The notes beneath the pieces are model-generated. The model was given only the letters and a program-made list of their open reading frames with translations. It had not been told where the DNA came from and searched no databases. From an uncultured Erythrobacter sp. (lineage in GTDB: Bacteria > Pseudomonadota > Alphaproteobacteria > Sphingomonadales > Sphingomonadaceae), in NCBI GenBank assembly GCA_947503275.1, contig CANNCZ010000001.1, positions 434,001-498,000 on the forward strand: a DNA stretch of 64,000 nt, given 5' to 3'. Positions 20,219 through 27,968 of this stretch are shown here, piece after piece. The position numbers were made by a program, and so were the translations under genes. Numbering within the stretch: the first letter of the stretch is position 1; the number at the start of each line of letters is the position of its first letter.

Positions 20219-21685
20219 ATGACCGACGCGACAAACACCTCCACGCCGTTAAAGCTCTTCAACTCGCTCACCCGCGAAATCGAGCCGTTCCAGCCGGTTC
20301 ATCGTGGCGAAGCGCGCGTCTATACGTGTGGCCCCACGGTCTACAATTACCCCCATATCGGCAATATGCGCGCTTATGTCTTTGCCGATATCTTGGGGCG
20401 CACGCTGAGCCATAATGGCTTTGATCTCACGCACATCATCAACATCACCGATGTCGGACATTTGACCGATGATGCCGATGCGGGTGAGGACAAAATGGAG
20501 AAGATGGCGGCGGAAAAAGCGCAGTCGATCTGGGATATCGCGCAGCATTACACTCAAGCCTATTGGGCTGATGTGAAGGCGCTGAACATTCGCCAGCCGG
20601 CCAAGTGGTCCGTCGCAACAGACTATATCGAAGAGATGATCGCCTTTGCGAACGGGATCGCTGACAAGCATTGCTATGAGTGTGAAACCGGCCTTTATTT
20701 CGATGTCACCACGGTTGAAGACTACGGGCGATTAGCGCGTGCGGTGACCGAGGATGGGGAAGGCCGGATCGACACCGTTAAAGGCAAGCGCAATGCTGCT
20801 GACTTCGCCATTTGGCGTAAGACGCCTCCGGGTGAGAAGCGCCAGATGGAATGGGATTCTCCATGGGGCAGGGGCGCGCCCGGCTGGCATCTGGAATGCT
20901 CTGTCATGGGCGAAAAGCTGCTTGGCTTTCCCTTCGACATTCACACAGGCGGCATCGACCACCGCGAAATTCACCACCCCAATGAGATTGCGCAGAATCA
21001 GGCGTTTTGCGGCTGTGGTGGCCTGAGTGACGCACGCAATTCGGGCGCGAATATCTGGATGCACAACAACTTTCTGGTTGAGCGTTCAGGCAAGATGTCA
21101 AAATCGTCAGGCGAGTTTCTGCGCCTGCAATTGCTGATCGACAAGGGCTACCACCCGCTCGCCTATCGGATGATGTGTTTGCAAGCGCATTATCGGTCTG
21201 AGTTGGAGTTCTCATGGGAGGGTTTGGAGGCTGCGCTTACCCGATTAAAGCGGATGGTGATGGTGGCAGAACGCCTCGCCGATGCGCCGTCTCAGCCGGT
21301 TGCCGAGCATCCCAAATTCGCAGGCCCCCTTGCAAAGTTTGAAGAGGCTATGAGCGATGATCTGGGCACGCCGCTCGCACTCACCGCGCTTGAAGATGCG
21401 TTGGCCACCAAAAAGGTCGATGCCGGGATAAAGCGCGCCGTTGTTGAGCATATGGATGCGGTGCTGGGGCTTGGCCTGTTCGACCTGACCCGCGCCGATC
21501 TGCGCATTCGGCCCAAATCTGCAAAGATCACCGAAGGCGAAATCGAAGACGCACTTGCCCAGCGCAAGGCCGCACGAGCCGAGAAAGACTTCGCCGCCTC
21601 CGATGCAATCCGTGATGATCTGGCAGCCAAGGGCGTCGATGTGATGGACGGCGATCCGCTGGGTTGGGAATGGAAACTATCATAG
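20219..21685 (+). CDS. cysS: cysteinyl-tRNA synthetase
   Basis: 488 residues, close to the usual family length. It charges tRNA-Cys with cysteine in the cytoplasm. The class I signature HIGN lies at residues 46-49 within YNYPHIGN, and KMSKS lies at about 292-296. Zinc ligands expected for the family are visible: the Cys in YTCGPTVYNY, the Cys in WHLECSVM, and the His/Glu cluster in HHPNEIAQ. The C-terminal region holds the helical tRNA-binding domain. The gene stands about 100 bp after the giant exoprotein gene with no clear ribosome site, and no other translation gene adjoins it. The identification is certain from motifs and full length. Confidence 0.97.
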   Translation: MTDATNTSTPLKLFNSLTREIEPFQPVHRGEARVYTCGPTVYNYPHIGNMRAYVFADILGRTLSHNGFDLTHIINITDVGHLTDDADAGEDKMEKMAAEKAQSIWDIAQHYTQAYWADVKALNIRQPAKWSVATDYIEEMIAFANGIADKHCYECETGLYFDVTTVEDYGRLARAVTEDGEGRIDTVKGKRNAADFAIWRKTPPGEKRQMEWDSPWGRGAPGWHLECSVMGEKLLGFPFDIHTGGIDHREIHHPNEIAQNQAFCGCGGLSDARNSGANIWMHNNFLVERSGKMSKSSGEFLRLQLLIDKGYHPLAYRMMCLQAHYRSELEFSWEGLEAALTRLKRMVMVAERLADAPSQPVAEHPKFAGPLAKFEEAMSDDLGTPLALTALEDALATKKVDAGIKRAVVEHMDAVLGLGLFDLTRADLRIRPKSAKITEGEIEDALAQRKAARAEKDFAASDAIRDDLAAKGVDVMDGDPLGWEWKLS

Positions 21686-21721
21686 ACTTGCATCTGGCGT
21701 AGCGATTGCTACACTAGTTGC

Positions 21722-22078
21722 ATGTTGCAACCTATCCTCTGGCTCATTCTTGCGGCGATCCACGCGATGCCAGCACTTGCCCTGTTTCGCCCGGCTACAT
21801 TGACAGCGCTTTACGGGATGAATGCTGACAATCCCCTGTTCTTGTTGATGCAGCATCGTGCTGCACTGTTTCTCGCAATATTTGTGGCCTGTGTCTGGGC
21901 CGCCTTTGTCCCAGAGGGGCGAAGGCTCGCGGTTTTGGTGGTCGGTATTAGCATGGTGAGCTTTTTGGTGTTGTATTGGACGGCAGGATCGCCCGCGCCG
22001 CTGAAACGAATTGCGATTGTCGATCTGGCTGGCCTGCCAGTGCTGGCTGGGGTGGCGTGGTTGGCATTCCGCCCCTAA
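21722..22078 (+). CDS. small four-helix membrane protein, unknown function
   Basis: 118 residues and mostly hydrophobic, with four likely helices at about 3-20, 42-63, 67-86 and 96-115 and a short loop with YGMNADNP between the first two. The N-terminal helix is not followed by a cleavage site, so it is an inner-membrane protein rather than secreted. The start at 21722 has no convincing ribosome site; it is chosen because the first helix begins directly after it. It lies 36 bp after cysS and 10 bp before the hydroxyacid dehydrogenase gene on the same strand, so it may be co-transcribed with them. I know of no assigned function for this family. Confidence 0.75.
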   Translation: MLQPILWLILAAIHAMPALALFRPATLTALYGMNADNPLFLLMQHRAALFLAIFVACVWAAFVPEGRRLAVLVVGISMVSFLVLYWTAGSPAPLKRIAIVDLAGLPVLAGVAWLAFRP

Positions 22079-22088
22079 TACTCATCAC

Positions 22089-23027
22089 ATGACAACCCTA
22101 GCTATCTCCGGCCTGATCCGCCCCTTGCTTGAGCCTCAACTTCCAGCCGACCTCGATGTCCGCTGGTTCTTGACCCACGAAGAGGCTGTTGAGGCCGTCA
22201 AGGGGGCCGAGATCGGCTGGTTCGATATGAACGATCAGGCGGCGATGGCGGCGACATTGCGCGAGGCGACTGATCTCAAATGGCTCAATTCGATTTACGC
22301 TGGCCTCGATTTTCTGCCGATGGATGTTTTGATTGAGCGCGAGATTACCGTCACCAATGGAGCCGGGATCAACGCGATCACCATTGCCGAATATGTGGTG
22401 ATGGGCATGCTCAACATCGCAAAGGGATATCGCGATGTCGTGCGCGCGCAGGAACGCCGCGAATGGTTGACCGATTCTCCGGGAAAGCGTGAATTGGCGG
22501 GGTCAAAGGCGCTGCTTTTGGGTTTTGGTGCGATCGGGGCATTGATCAAACCTCGTCTTGAAGCGTTTGACGTTGATGTCACCGTTGTGCGCCGGACGGC
22601 GGGGGAAGGCGTGCTGACGCCGGATCAATGGCGCGATCAACTGGGCGAATTTGACTGGGTTATCCTTGCGGTGCCAGCAACGCCCGAAACCGAAGGCATG
22701 ATCGGCGGTGATGAGCTTTCGTCGATGAAGTCCGATGCGGTGCTGGTGAATATCGCTCGCGGCAGTGTCGTTGATCAGGATGCGCTTGTCTCTGTATTGG
22801 AGGCCAAGGCTATCGGCGGTGCATTCCTCGATGTGACCACGCCAGAGCCTTTACCTGAAGACCATCCGTTATGGACGCTCGACAACGCGCATATCTCAAT
22901 GCATTTGTCGGGCCGTGCGCAGGATAAGATGTTCATCCGCAGCGCCGCGCGCTTTCTCGAAAACCTTGCGAAGTATCGCAACGGAGAGCCGGTTGGCCCC
23001 GTGTTTGACCCGCGTCTGGGCTATTAA
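22089..23027 (+). CDS. D-2-hydroxyacid dehydrogenase family protein
   Basis: 312 residues from the ATG at 22089; upstream in-frame codons reach 22011 but read into the preceding gene and are not family-like. The NAD-binding Rossmann motif is GFGAIG in LLGFGAIGALIKP. The catalytic set of the family is present: Arg in NIARGSVVD, Glu in TTPEPLPEDHPLW, and His in NAHISMHLSG. Members reduce 2-oxoacids or oxidise D-2-hydroxyacids with NAD(P)H; the substrate cannot be fixed from sequence. The short N-terminal domain places it with the shorter glyoxylate/phosphoglycerate-like members. Downstream lie a ThDP enzyme and an aldehyde dehydrogenase, suggesting a 2-oxoacid or aldehyde metabolic group, although a 170-bp gap intervenes. 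Confidence 0.88.
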   Translation: MTTLAISGLIRPLLEPQLPADLDVRWFLTHEEAVEAVKGAEIGWFDMNDQAAMAATLREATDLKWLNSIYAGLDFLPMDVLIEREITVTNGAGINAITIAEYVVMGMLNIAKGYRDVVRAQERREWLTDSPGKRELAGSKALLLGFGAIGALIKPRLEAFDVDVTVVRRTAGEGVLTPDQWRDQLGEFDWVILAVPATPETEGMIGGDELSSMKSDAVLVNIARGSVVDQDALVSVLEAKAIGGAFLDVTTPEPLPEDHPLWTLDNAHISMHLSGRAQDKMFIRSAARFLENLAKYRNGEPVGPVFDPRLGY

Positions 23028-23197
23028 GCCAAAACGAGACACATTTTGTGCGCCTTCGCGCTTGGATTCTGGCGGATTCCTGCAATACATGCATCATAGG
23101 CTCGGCCATCACGGCCCGGCTATCGTAACCTGTCGCGCTTTGCTGCGCAGGTGGCTGGGCGCTGCAATCGCCTGCGTGCATATTGGGGGGAATACAC

Positions 23198-24856
23198 ATG
23201 ACGGATACCAAAAAAGCTTCGGACGTTTTTATCGAGTGTCTCGAGGCTGAGGGCTGCGAGTACATCTTTGGCGTACCGGGCGAAGAAAACCTCGATTTTC
23301 TCGACTCGCTGGGGCGTTCCAAAAAGATCAAACTGATCCTTACCCGCCACGAACAAGGCGCAGGCTTTATGGCCGCAACCTATGGCCGCCATACCGGCAA
23401 AACTGGCGTATGCGTCGCGACGCTTGGGCCGGGTGCAACGAACTTTGTGACATCGGCGGCCTATGCACAATTGGGCGGAATGCCGGTTCTGATGATCACC
23501 GGTCAAAAACCGATCAAGAAGTCGAAGCAAGGCCGTTTCCAGATCGTTGATATCGTCTCTCTGATGGAGCCGGTGACGAAGTATTCGGTGCAAATCGCGG
23601 CGGGTGACAACATCCCCAGCCGCGTGCGCGAAGCCTATCGTCTGGCCGAAGAAGAAAAGCCGGGCGCGACTTTGATTGAGCTGCCAGAAGATATCGCGGA
23701 AGAGCCAACAGAGGATTACAAGCCGCTACCGAAGAGCATTGCACGGCGTCCATCTGCAGAAGCCAAAGCGGTTCGCGCCGCTGTGAAAGCGGTTGAAGCG
23801 GCCAAGAACCCTGTGCTGGTCATCGGTGCCGGTGCGAACCGCAAATTGTGCGGTCGGATGCTGGAGCAGTTCGTGGAGAAGACCGGCATCCCGTTCCTGA
23901 CCACACAAATGGGCAAGGGCGTGATTGATGAGCGCCATCCCAAATTCTTGGGCTGTGCGGCTTTGTCGGCGGGTGACTTTGTGCACCGCGCGGTCGAGGA
24001 TGCTGACTGCATCATCAATGTCGGGCACGATGTGATCGAGAAACCGCCTTTCTTTATGAAAGACAATGGCGTCACGGTCGTTCACGTATCGACCAAGACC
24101 GCGGAGGTTGATCCTGTCTACTTCCCGCAGATCGAAGTGATTGGCGATATCGCCAATGCGATCTGGCAGATGAAGGACGACATCACACCGAACCGCAGCT
24201 GGAATTTTGACAAGGCAATTGCCTATCATCAGGCCGAGCTGGACCACACTGGCGGTTTGGCGGACGACACCCGCTTCCCGATCTTTCCGCCGCATCTGGT
24301 GAAACAGGTTCGCGATTCGATGCCGCATGACGGGATCATCTGCCTCGACAATGGCGTCTACAAAATCTGGTTTGCGCGCGGATACACCGCGTATCTGCCC
24401 AACACGGTTTTGCTAGACAATGCGCTTGCGACAATGGGCGCTGGCCTGCCGTCGGCTATGATGAGCGCGATGCTCTATCCTGATCGCAAGGTCATGGCGA
24501 TCTGCGGCGATGGCGGGTTCATGATGAACTCTCAGGAGTTGGAGACAGCCGTTCGGCTTGGCTTGAACCTAACCGTCTTGATCCTGCGCGACGATGCCTA
24601 TGGCATGATCCGTTGGAAGCAGGCGAATATGGGCTTTGATGATTTCGGCCTGACCTATGGTAACCCCGATTTCGTCAAATATGTCGAGAGTTATGGCGGC
24701 CATGGCCACCGCGTGGAATCGTCTGAGCACCTCACCGAAGTGCTTGCGCATTGCCGCGATACGCCGGGCGTGCATCTGATTGATTGCCCGGTCGATTACA
24801 CTGAAAACGACCAGATCCTGAACATCGACATCAAAAAGCTGTCCGCTGAACTCTGA
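23198..24856 (+). CDS. ThDP-dependent acetolactate synthase-like large subunit
   Basis: 552 residues. The ATG at 23198 follows a GGGGGG-containing ribosome site. It has the three-domain layout of ThDP decarboxylases. In the N-terminal PYR domain, the catalytic Glu is E52 in RHEQGAGFMA. A central domain carries VIGAGANR. The C-terminal PP domain has the GDGGF motif at about residue 437 with its downstream Asn-rich stretch for Mg-ThDP binding. The QPITKYS-like segment (EPVTKYSVQI) is typical of acetolactate synthases. No regulatory small subunit lies nearby; an aldehyde dehydrogenase follows 21 bp downstream. It could therefore be a catabolic acetolactate synthase or a related 2-oxoacid carboligase or decarboxylase rather than the branched-chain biosynthetic enzyme. 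Family certain, substrate open. Confidence 0.88.
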   Translation: MTDTKKASDVFIECLEAEGCEYIFGVPGEENLDFLDSLGRSKKIKLILTRHEQGAGFMAATYGRHTGKTGVCVATLGPGATNFVTSAAYAQLGGMPVLMITGQKPIKKSKQGRFQIVDIVSLMEPVTKYSVQIAAGDNIPSRVREAYRLAEEEKPGATLIELPEDIAEEPTEDYKPLPKSIARRPSAEAKAVRAAVKAVEAAKNPVLVIGAGANRKLCGRMLEQFVEKTGIPFLTTQMGKGVIDERHPKFLGCAALSAGDFVHRAVEDADCIINVGHDVIEKPPFFMKDNGVTVVHVSTKTAEVDPVYFPQIEVIGDIANAIWQMKDDITPNRSWNFDKAIAYHQAELDHTGGLADDTRFPIFPPHLVKQVRDSMPHDGIICLDNGVYKIWFARGYTAYLPNTVLLDNALATMGAGLPSAMMSAMLYPDRKVMAICGDGGFMMNSQELETAVRLGLNLTVLILRDDAYGMIRWKQANMGFDDFGLTYGNPDFVKYVESYGGHGHRVESSEHLTEVLAHCRDTPGVHLIDCPVDYTENDQILNIDIKKLSAEL

Positions 24857-24877
24857 TCGATAGATAGGAACTGACAC

Positions 24878-26254
24878 ATGCATGAAGTCGTCAATCCGTT
24901 CGACCGGTCGGTGATTGGCAGTGTGCCAACCTCCGATTGGGAAACCGTCGATGGGTATCTCGCAAAGGCTGAGGCGCTGCATCGGGACCGTTCTGGCTGG
25001 ATGAAGCCGCATGAGCGGGCTGCGATCCTGCACCGCGCGATGGAGATCATGAAGGAGCGCCGCGACCATCTGGCGTTTCAGGTCGCCAATGAAGGGGGCA
25101 AACCGCTGATTGACGCACGCGTCGAAGTTGACCGCGCGATCAACGGGATGGAGCTGTGCATCCACGAAATCGGTGCGCTCAAAGGGACCGAAATCCCGAT
25201 GGGTCTAACGGCAGCGGGCGACGGGCGGATTGCATGGACCACGCGCGAGCCGATTGGTGTTGTCGTGGCGGTTTCTGCATTCAACCACCCGCTGAACCTG
25301 ATTGTGCACCAGGTCGCGCCAGCAGTCGCAACTGGCTGTCCGGTGATCGTCAAACCTGCAAGCGATACGCCGCTTTCGTGCTTTGAATTCATCGACATTC
25401 TGCATGAGGCTGGCCTGCCAGAAGATTGGGCACGCGCTGTTCAAACTCCGCGCGATGCGTCGGAGAAACTGGTGAGCGACCCGCGCGTCGCTTTCTTCAG
25501 CTTTATCGGATCGGCAGGTGTTGGCTGGTCGCTGCGATCTAAGCTTGCACCCGGTACGCGCTGTGCCTTGGAGCATGGCGGGGTTGCTCCGGTGATCGTC
25601 GATGCGAGCGCGGATTTGGATGCGACCATTCCAAGCCTCGCCAAGGGCGGTTTTTACCATTCGGGTCAGGTCTGCGTTTCGGTTCAGCGAGTGTTCGCGC
25701 ACAGCTCTATCGTGGATGAAGTCGCCAACCGCTTGGCCGAAACGGCCAAGGCTTTGAAAGTCGGCAATGCGATTGAGGAAGACGTGGAATGCGGTCCTCT
25801 GATCCGTCCAAAAGAATGCGACCGTGTCGCTGAATGGGTCGAAGAGGCGCGTGATGCCGGTGCGAAAGTGCTGTGCGGGGGTGAGAGGCTGTCTGAGACG
25901 ACCTATGCGCCAACCGTCCTGCTCAATCCGCCCGCCGATGTGACTATTTCACAGAACGAGGTCTTCGGCCCGGTTGTCTGCATCTATTCTTATGATGATG
26001 TCGACGCGGCGATTGCTCAGGCAAACTCGCTCGACGTGGCGTTCCAAGCGGCCGTTTACACCAATGATCTGGCTGGGGTGATGCACACCTATCGCAATAT
26101 TGATGCCTCTGCCGTGATGGTGAACGATCACTCCGCATTCCGCACCGACTGGATGCCCTTTGCGGGGCTTCGCACATCGGGACACGGCGTGGGCGGCATT
26201 CCCTATACCTGCCATGAAATGACCATCGAAAAGATGATCGTTATCAAGGCCTAG
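24878..26254 (+). CDS. NAD(P)-dependent aldehyde dehydrogenase family protein
   Basis: 458 residues, at the short end of the superfamily. The substrate-channel and cofactor motif SAFNHPLNLI is followed by VIVKPAS, a glycine motif (FIGSAGVG), catalytic base E232 in LEHGGVAP and nucleophile C266 in GQVCVSVQRV, spaced 34 residues apart as expected. The C-terminal NEVFGPV and the GIPYTCHEM segment are also family features. It oxidises an aldehyde to an acid or acyl product in the cytoplasm. It begins 21 bp after the ThDP-enzyme gene, so the two likely form an operon, and it may oxidise an aldehyde released by, or fed from, that enzyme; this pairing is inference. Confidence 0.9.
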   Translation: MHEVVNPFDRSVIGSVPTSDWETVDGYLAKAEALHRDRSGWMKPHERAAILHRAMEIMKERRDHLAFQVANEGGKPLIDARVEVDRAINGMELCIHEIGALKGTEIPMGLTAAGDGRIAWTTREPIGVVVAVSAFNHPLNLIVHQVAPAVATGCPVIVKPASDTPLSCFEFIDILHEAGLPEDWARAVQTPRDASEKLVSDPRVAFFSFIGSAGVGWSLRSKLAPGTRCALEHGGVAPVIVDASADLDATIPSLAKGGFYHSGQVCVSVQRVFAHSSIVDEVANRLAETAKALKVGNAIEEDVECGPLIRPKECDRVAEWVEEARDAGAKVLCGGERLSETTYAPTVLLNPPADVTISQNEVFGPVVCIYSYDDVDAAIAQANSLDVAFQAAVYTNDLAGVMHTYRNIDASAVMVNDHSAFRTDWMPFAGLRTSGHGVGGIPYTCHEMTIEKMIVIKA

Positions 26255-26261
26255 AGGGCTG

Positions 26262-26285
26262 GGGGGCGAGTGTGATCTCGCCCCC
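26262..26285. terminator. bidirectional terminator-like hairpin between convergent genes
   Basis: A perfect 9-bp stem, GGGGGCGAG and CTCGCCCCC, closes a TGTGAT loop directly after the aldehyde dehydrogenase stop and before the stop of the convergent minus-strand gene. No run of T follows on either side, so it may act with Rho or simply as a transcript 3' end. Confidence 0.5.
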
Positions 26286-26306
26286 GGTTCCTCTGCTGCC
26301 TGCGAA

Positions 26307-26732
26307 TTAGCTGTCCTCAAGCAGCAACAGCACCACCGTCACAACCATCCGCTCATCCGCGCCAAAGCGGTGATCGACCTCTGAGATTGTCGCATCGGCG
26401 ACCAGCTGTCCGGGGATCGTGAATTCGTGCTCCGGCAGGTTGGCTACAAAATCCTCGCCTGCCGCGACCTCCTCGGCGCCATTGAAGTCGAGCATCAGCT
26501 CGTGCCGGGTGCCTGCAAAGGTGATGGAGGACCATGCGGTTTCTTCATGCGTGAGCAAGTCGGCGCGGCCCTCGGCCAGCATCAACACGGCCTCTCGCAC
26601 GCGGTCCGAAATGGTGCGGCGCGGGCGGTAACGACGCGGGACTTTGCGAGCCAGCGGCGCGTCGTCAGCTGATTTGGTTTCAAAGCCGGCAATCTCACAC
26701 GGGGCGGCGGTTTGCGTCAGATCAAGCAGCAT
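26307..26732 (-). CDS. hypothetical protein, second gene of a LexA-box operon
   Basis: 141 residues from the ATG at 26732. A longer in-frame reading to 27125 exists, but it only shadows the neighbouring gene in another frame. The start overlaps the 3' end of the 94-residue gene by 11 bases, showing coupling. The N-terminal half holds a basic stretch (RKVPRRYRPRRT) and a helix (DRVREAVLMLAEG). The C-terminal half alternates beta-strand-like segments with acidic ones and ends VVTVVLLLLEDS. There is no signal peptide, so it is probably cytoplasmic. I do not recognise a named family. Position downstream of a LexA-type box suggests damage control of expression (inference). Confidence 0.7.
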   Translation of the reverse strand: MLLDLTQTAAPCEIAGFETKSADDAPLARKVPRRYRPRRTISDRVREAVLMLAEGRADLLTHEETAWSSITFAGTRHELMLDFNGAEEVAAGEDFVANLPEHEFTIPGQLVADATISEVDHRFGADERMVVTVVLLLLEDS

Positions 26733-27006
26733 AGGAAAAACCCTTCGTTTCGAATGAAGCATTGGCCATGTGGGCGGCGAGGGCGGCTTGGCCCGCCACT
26801 TGATCGGCGACGGCGGCCTGCATATCCAGCGCCTGCTCCTCGTATTCCGCCATCCAGCGTAAAGTGCGCGCCTCAGTCTTTGCACGGGGCATGCGGCCCA
26901 TGCGCAGGTCCAGTACAAAGCGCGGATCATGCGCGGCGAGACGGCCAAATTTGGTGGCGGGCATATCATGACGGGCCAGGAATTTTTCGACTTTGCGTAA
27001 CAGCAT
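26722..27006 (-). CDS. small putative DNA-binding protein (HTH-like), unknown function
   Basis: 94 residues; the ATG at 27006 follows an AAGGGGAG ribosome site. The segment MPATKFGRLAAHDPRFVLDL, followed by RMGRMPRAKT, looks like a compact helix-turn-helix such as those of small phage or plasmid repressors, then a long helix (TLRWMAEYEEQ) and an Ala-rich tail. It is the first gene of a two-gene minus-strand operon. A GTTC-N7-GTTC box lies 60 bp upstream of its start. Before the IS insertion its promoter region was shared with the divergent S24 regulator gene. The HTH assignment is from pattern only; a structural prediction would settle it. Confidence 0.68.
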   Translation of the reverse strand: MLLRKVEKFLARHDMPATKFGRLAAHDPRFVLDLRMGRMPRAKTEARTLRWMAEYEEQALDMQAAVADQVAGQAALAAHMANASFETKGFSYAA

Positions 27007-27065
27007 GGGAGCTCCCCTTTGAGTGGTTGCGACCGGGAGAATCGATGTTGAGTGATTCGCTCGAT

Positions 27066-27080
27066 GTTCATTAAATGTTC
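27066..27080. promoter_or_regulatory. LexA-type box GTTC-N7-GTTC
   Basis: GTTC at 27066-27069 and GTTC at 27077-27080 are separated by exactly seven bases (ATTAAAT), the direct-repeat form known for alphaproteobacterial LexA operators. It lies 60 bp upstream of the 94-residue gene and six bases from the left copy of the IS target duplication, so it belongs to the original divergent promoter region and not to the insertion sequence. Confidence 0.6.
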
Positions 27081-27086
27081 CATCCC

Positions 27087-27094
27087 ATTTCCTA
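27087..27094. repeat. left copy of 8-bp target-site duplication
   Basis: ATTTCCTA immediately precedes the left end of the IS1595-family element and is repeated exactly at 28786-28793 after its right end. Eight bases is the target duplication size known for this family. Confidence 0.9.
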
Positions 27095-27119
27095 GGGAAC
27101 TATACCGTTGGAACACGTA
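27095..27119 (+). repeat. left terminal inverted repeat of the IS
   Basis: Begins GGGAACTATACC and ends GAACACGTA; 19 of 25 bases match the complement of the right end. The mismatches cluster at positions 4, 6, 10, 13, 17 and 18. Confidence 0.85.
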
Positions 27120-27181
27120 ATACACAGATATAGGTCAAGGGCTGACTCCACACCGTGGAAGCGCGGTGATATGGCGGCGGC

Positions 27182-27832
27182 ATGGCTAAGGCTCTCACGA
27201 TTGCAAAGGCGTGGCGGATCGCTAAGCGCACGCCTTTGCGCGCAATCGATGACTGGAAGGCAGACATTTTTAACGGCGGGAACGCCGTTGGTTTTGCCCT
27301 CGCAATATTTTCAAGTTGGCTGGGCCTCCAGACGGCTGCGATCCCTCAAGTGATTGATGAGGCTAATGGTTGGCTGAATGCAATTCAGGCCTTTGTTTAC
27401 GTCTCTCTTGCGTGGGCAGTTTTCTGCCTTGTCCGCGCGCCATTCCGTATCGCCTCTGAAGATGTTGAGCAGGGGAGATGGTACGGGAATACCTATGACT
27501 ATGGCGAACCTTTGCTAATTGCGACAATCAGATGCCGAAAAGACCAACCTCACCAGTCTTACGACTTTTGCGTCGAAAGTGCTGAGAGCCATGCTTTTGT
27601 GTATGTTACAGCTGAGTTTGATAGACCTGTTCCCAATGTTGTGGCGCAGCTTGGTGGAGATGTTTTCACGAAAAATCCCACACCCGAGGTCTCGCATAGT
27701 GAGTTTCGATTGAGAGACGGAAAGATGGGTTCGTTAATGCTACACGGCGATTTGCATTTTGAGTTCAATGCTAGAGTGTATCTACATCAATTTGAGGTAA
27801 ATTATGGACAGCACGACAAGCCGCCTATTTGA
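27182..27832 (+). CDS. IS passenger gene: putative membrane protein, unknown function
   Basis: 216 residues. After a basic N-terminus there are two likely membrane helices (about 38-58, NAVGFALAIFSSWLGL, and 70-88, AFVYVSLAWAVFCLV), then a soluble C-terminal domain of about 120 residues rich in beta-type segments and ending HQFEVNYGQHDKPPI. Codon use is more AT-rich and relaxed than in neighbouring core genes, for example many TTT, TTG and GTT codons, a sign of foreign origin. It lies within the boundaries of the IS1595-family element and points toward the transposase gene. No catalytic motif is visible and I do not recognise the family. It could be a passenger with its own selective value or an immunity-like or accessory factor. 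Confidence 0.7.
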   Translation: MAKALTIAKAWRIAKRTPLRAIDDWKADIFNGGNAVGFALAIFSSWLGLQTAAIPQVIDEANGWLNAIQAFVYVSLAWAVFCLVRAPFRIASEDVEQGRWYGNTYDYGEPLLIATIRCRKDQPHQSYDFCVESAESHAFVYVTAEFDRPVPNVVAQLGGDVFTKNPTPEVSHSEFRLRDGKMGSLMLHGDLHFEFNARVYLHQFEVNYGQHDKPPI

Positions 27833-27968
27833 TGAACTTCTGAAGAAGATGACAGGCCCTAGCGCTGAAATCCCAACATCAGCTCAGAAAGCATCGTCTG
27901 CGGACGGCTCCGGCGATTGTGACGAAACTCAAACTCGCCCAGATACTTCGAAAGATGCTTCTGACTGA
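27804..27968 (+). CDS. possible small ORF bridging passenger gene and transposase 3' end
   Basis: A 54-residue frame starts at an ATG (27804) preceded by GAGGT at a plausible distance. It overlaps the last 29 bases of the passenger gene in another frame and runs antisense through the end of the transposase gene. The N-terminal part (TSRLFDELLKKMTG) could form an amphipathic helix; the rest is polar and low-complexity. It may be a chance frame, since its second half is antisense to a conserved gene. Confidence 0.25.
   Translation: MDSTTSRLFDELLKKMTGPSAEIPTSAQKASSADGSGDCDETQTRPDTSKDASD

Noticed and set aside
27097-27114. GAAC-N10-GAAC as a second LexA box
   Set aside because: The spacing is 10, not 7, and the bases lie inside the IS terminal repeat.
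26733-27125. N-terminal extension of the 141-residue gene
   Set aside because: It shares bases with the 94-residue gene in another frame and looks unlike coding sequence; the ATG at 26732 with its 11-base overlap is a better start.
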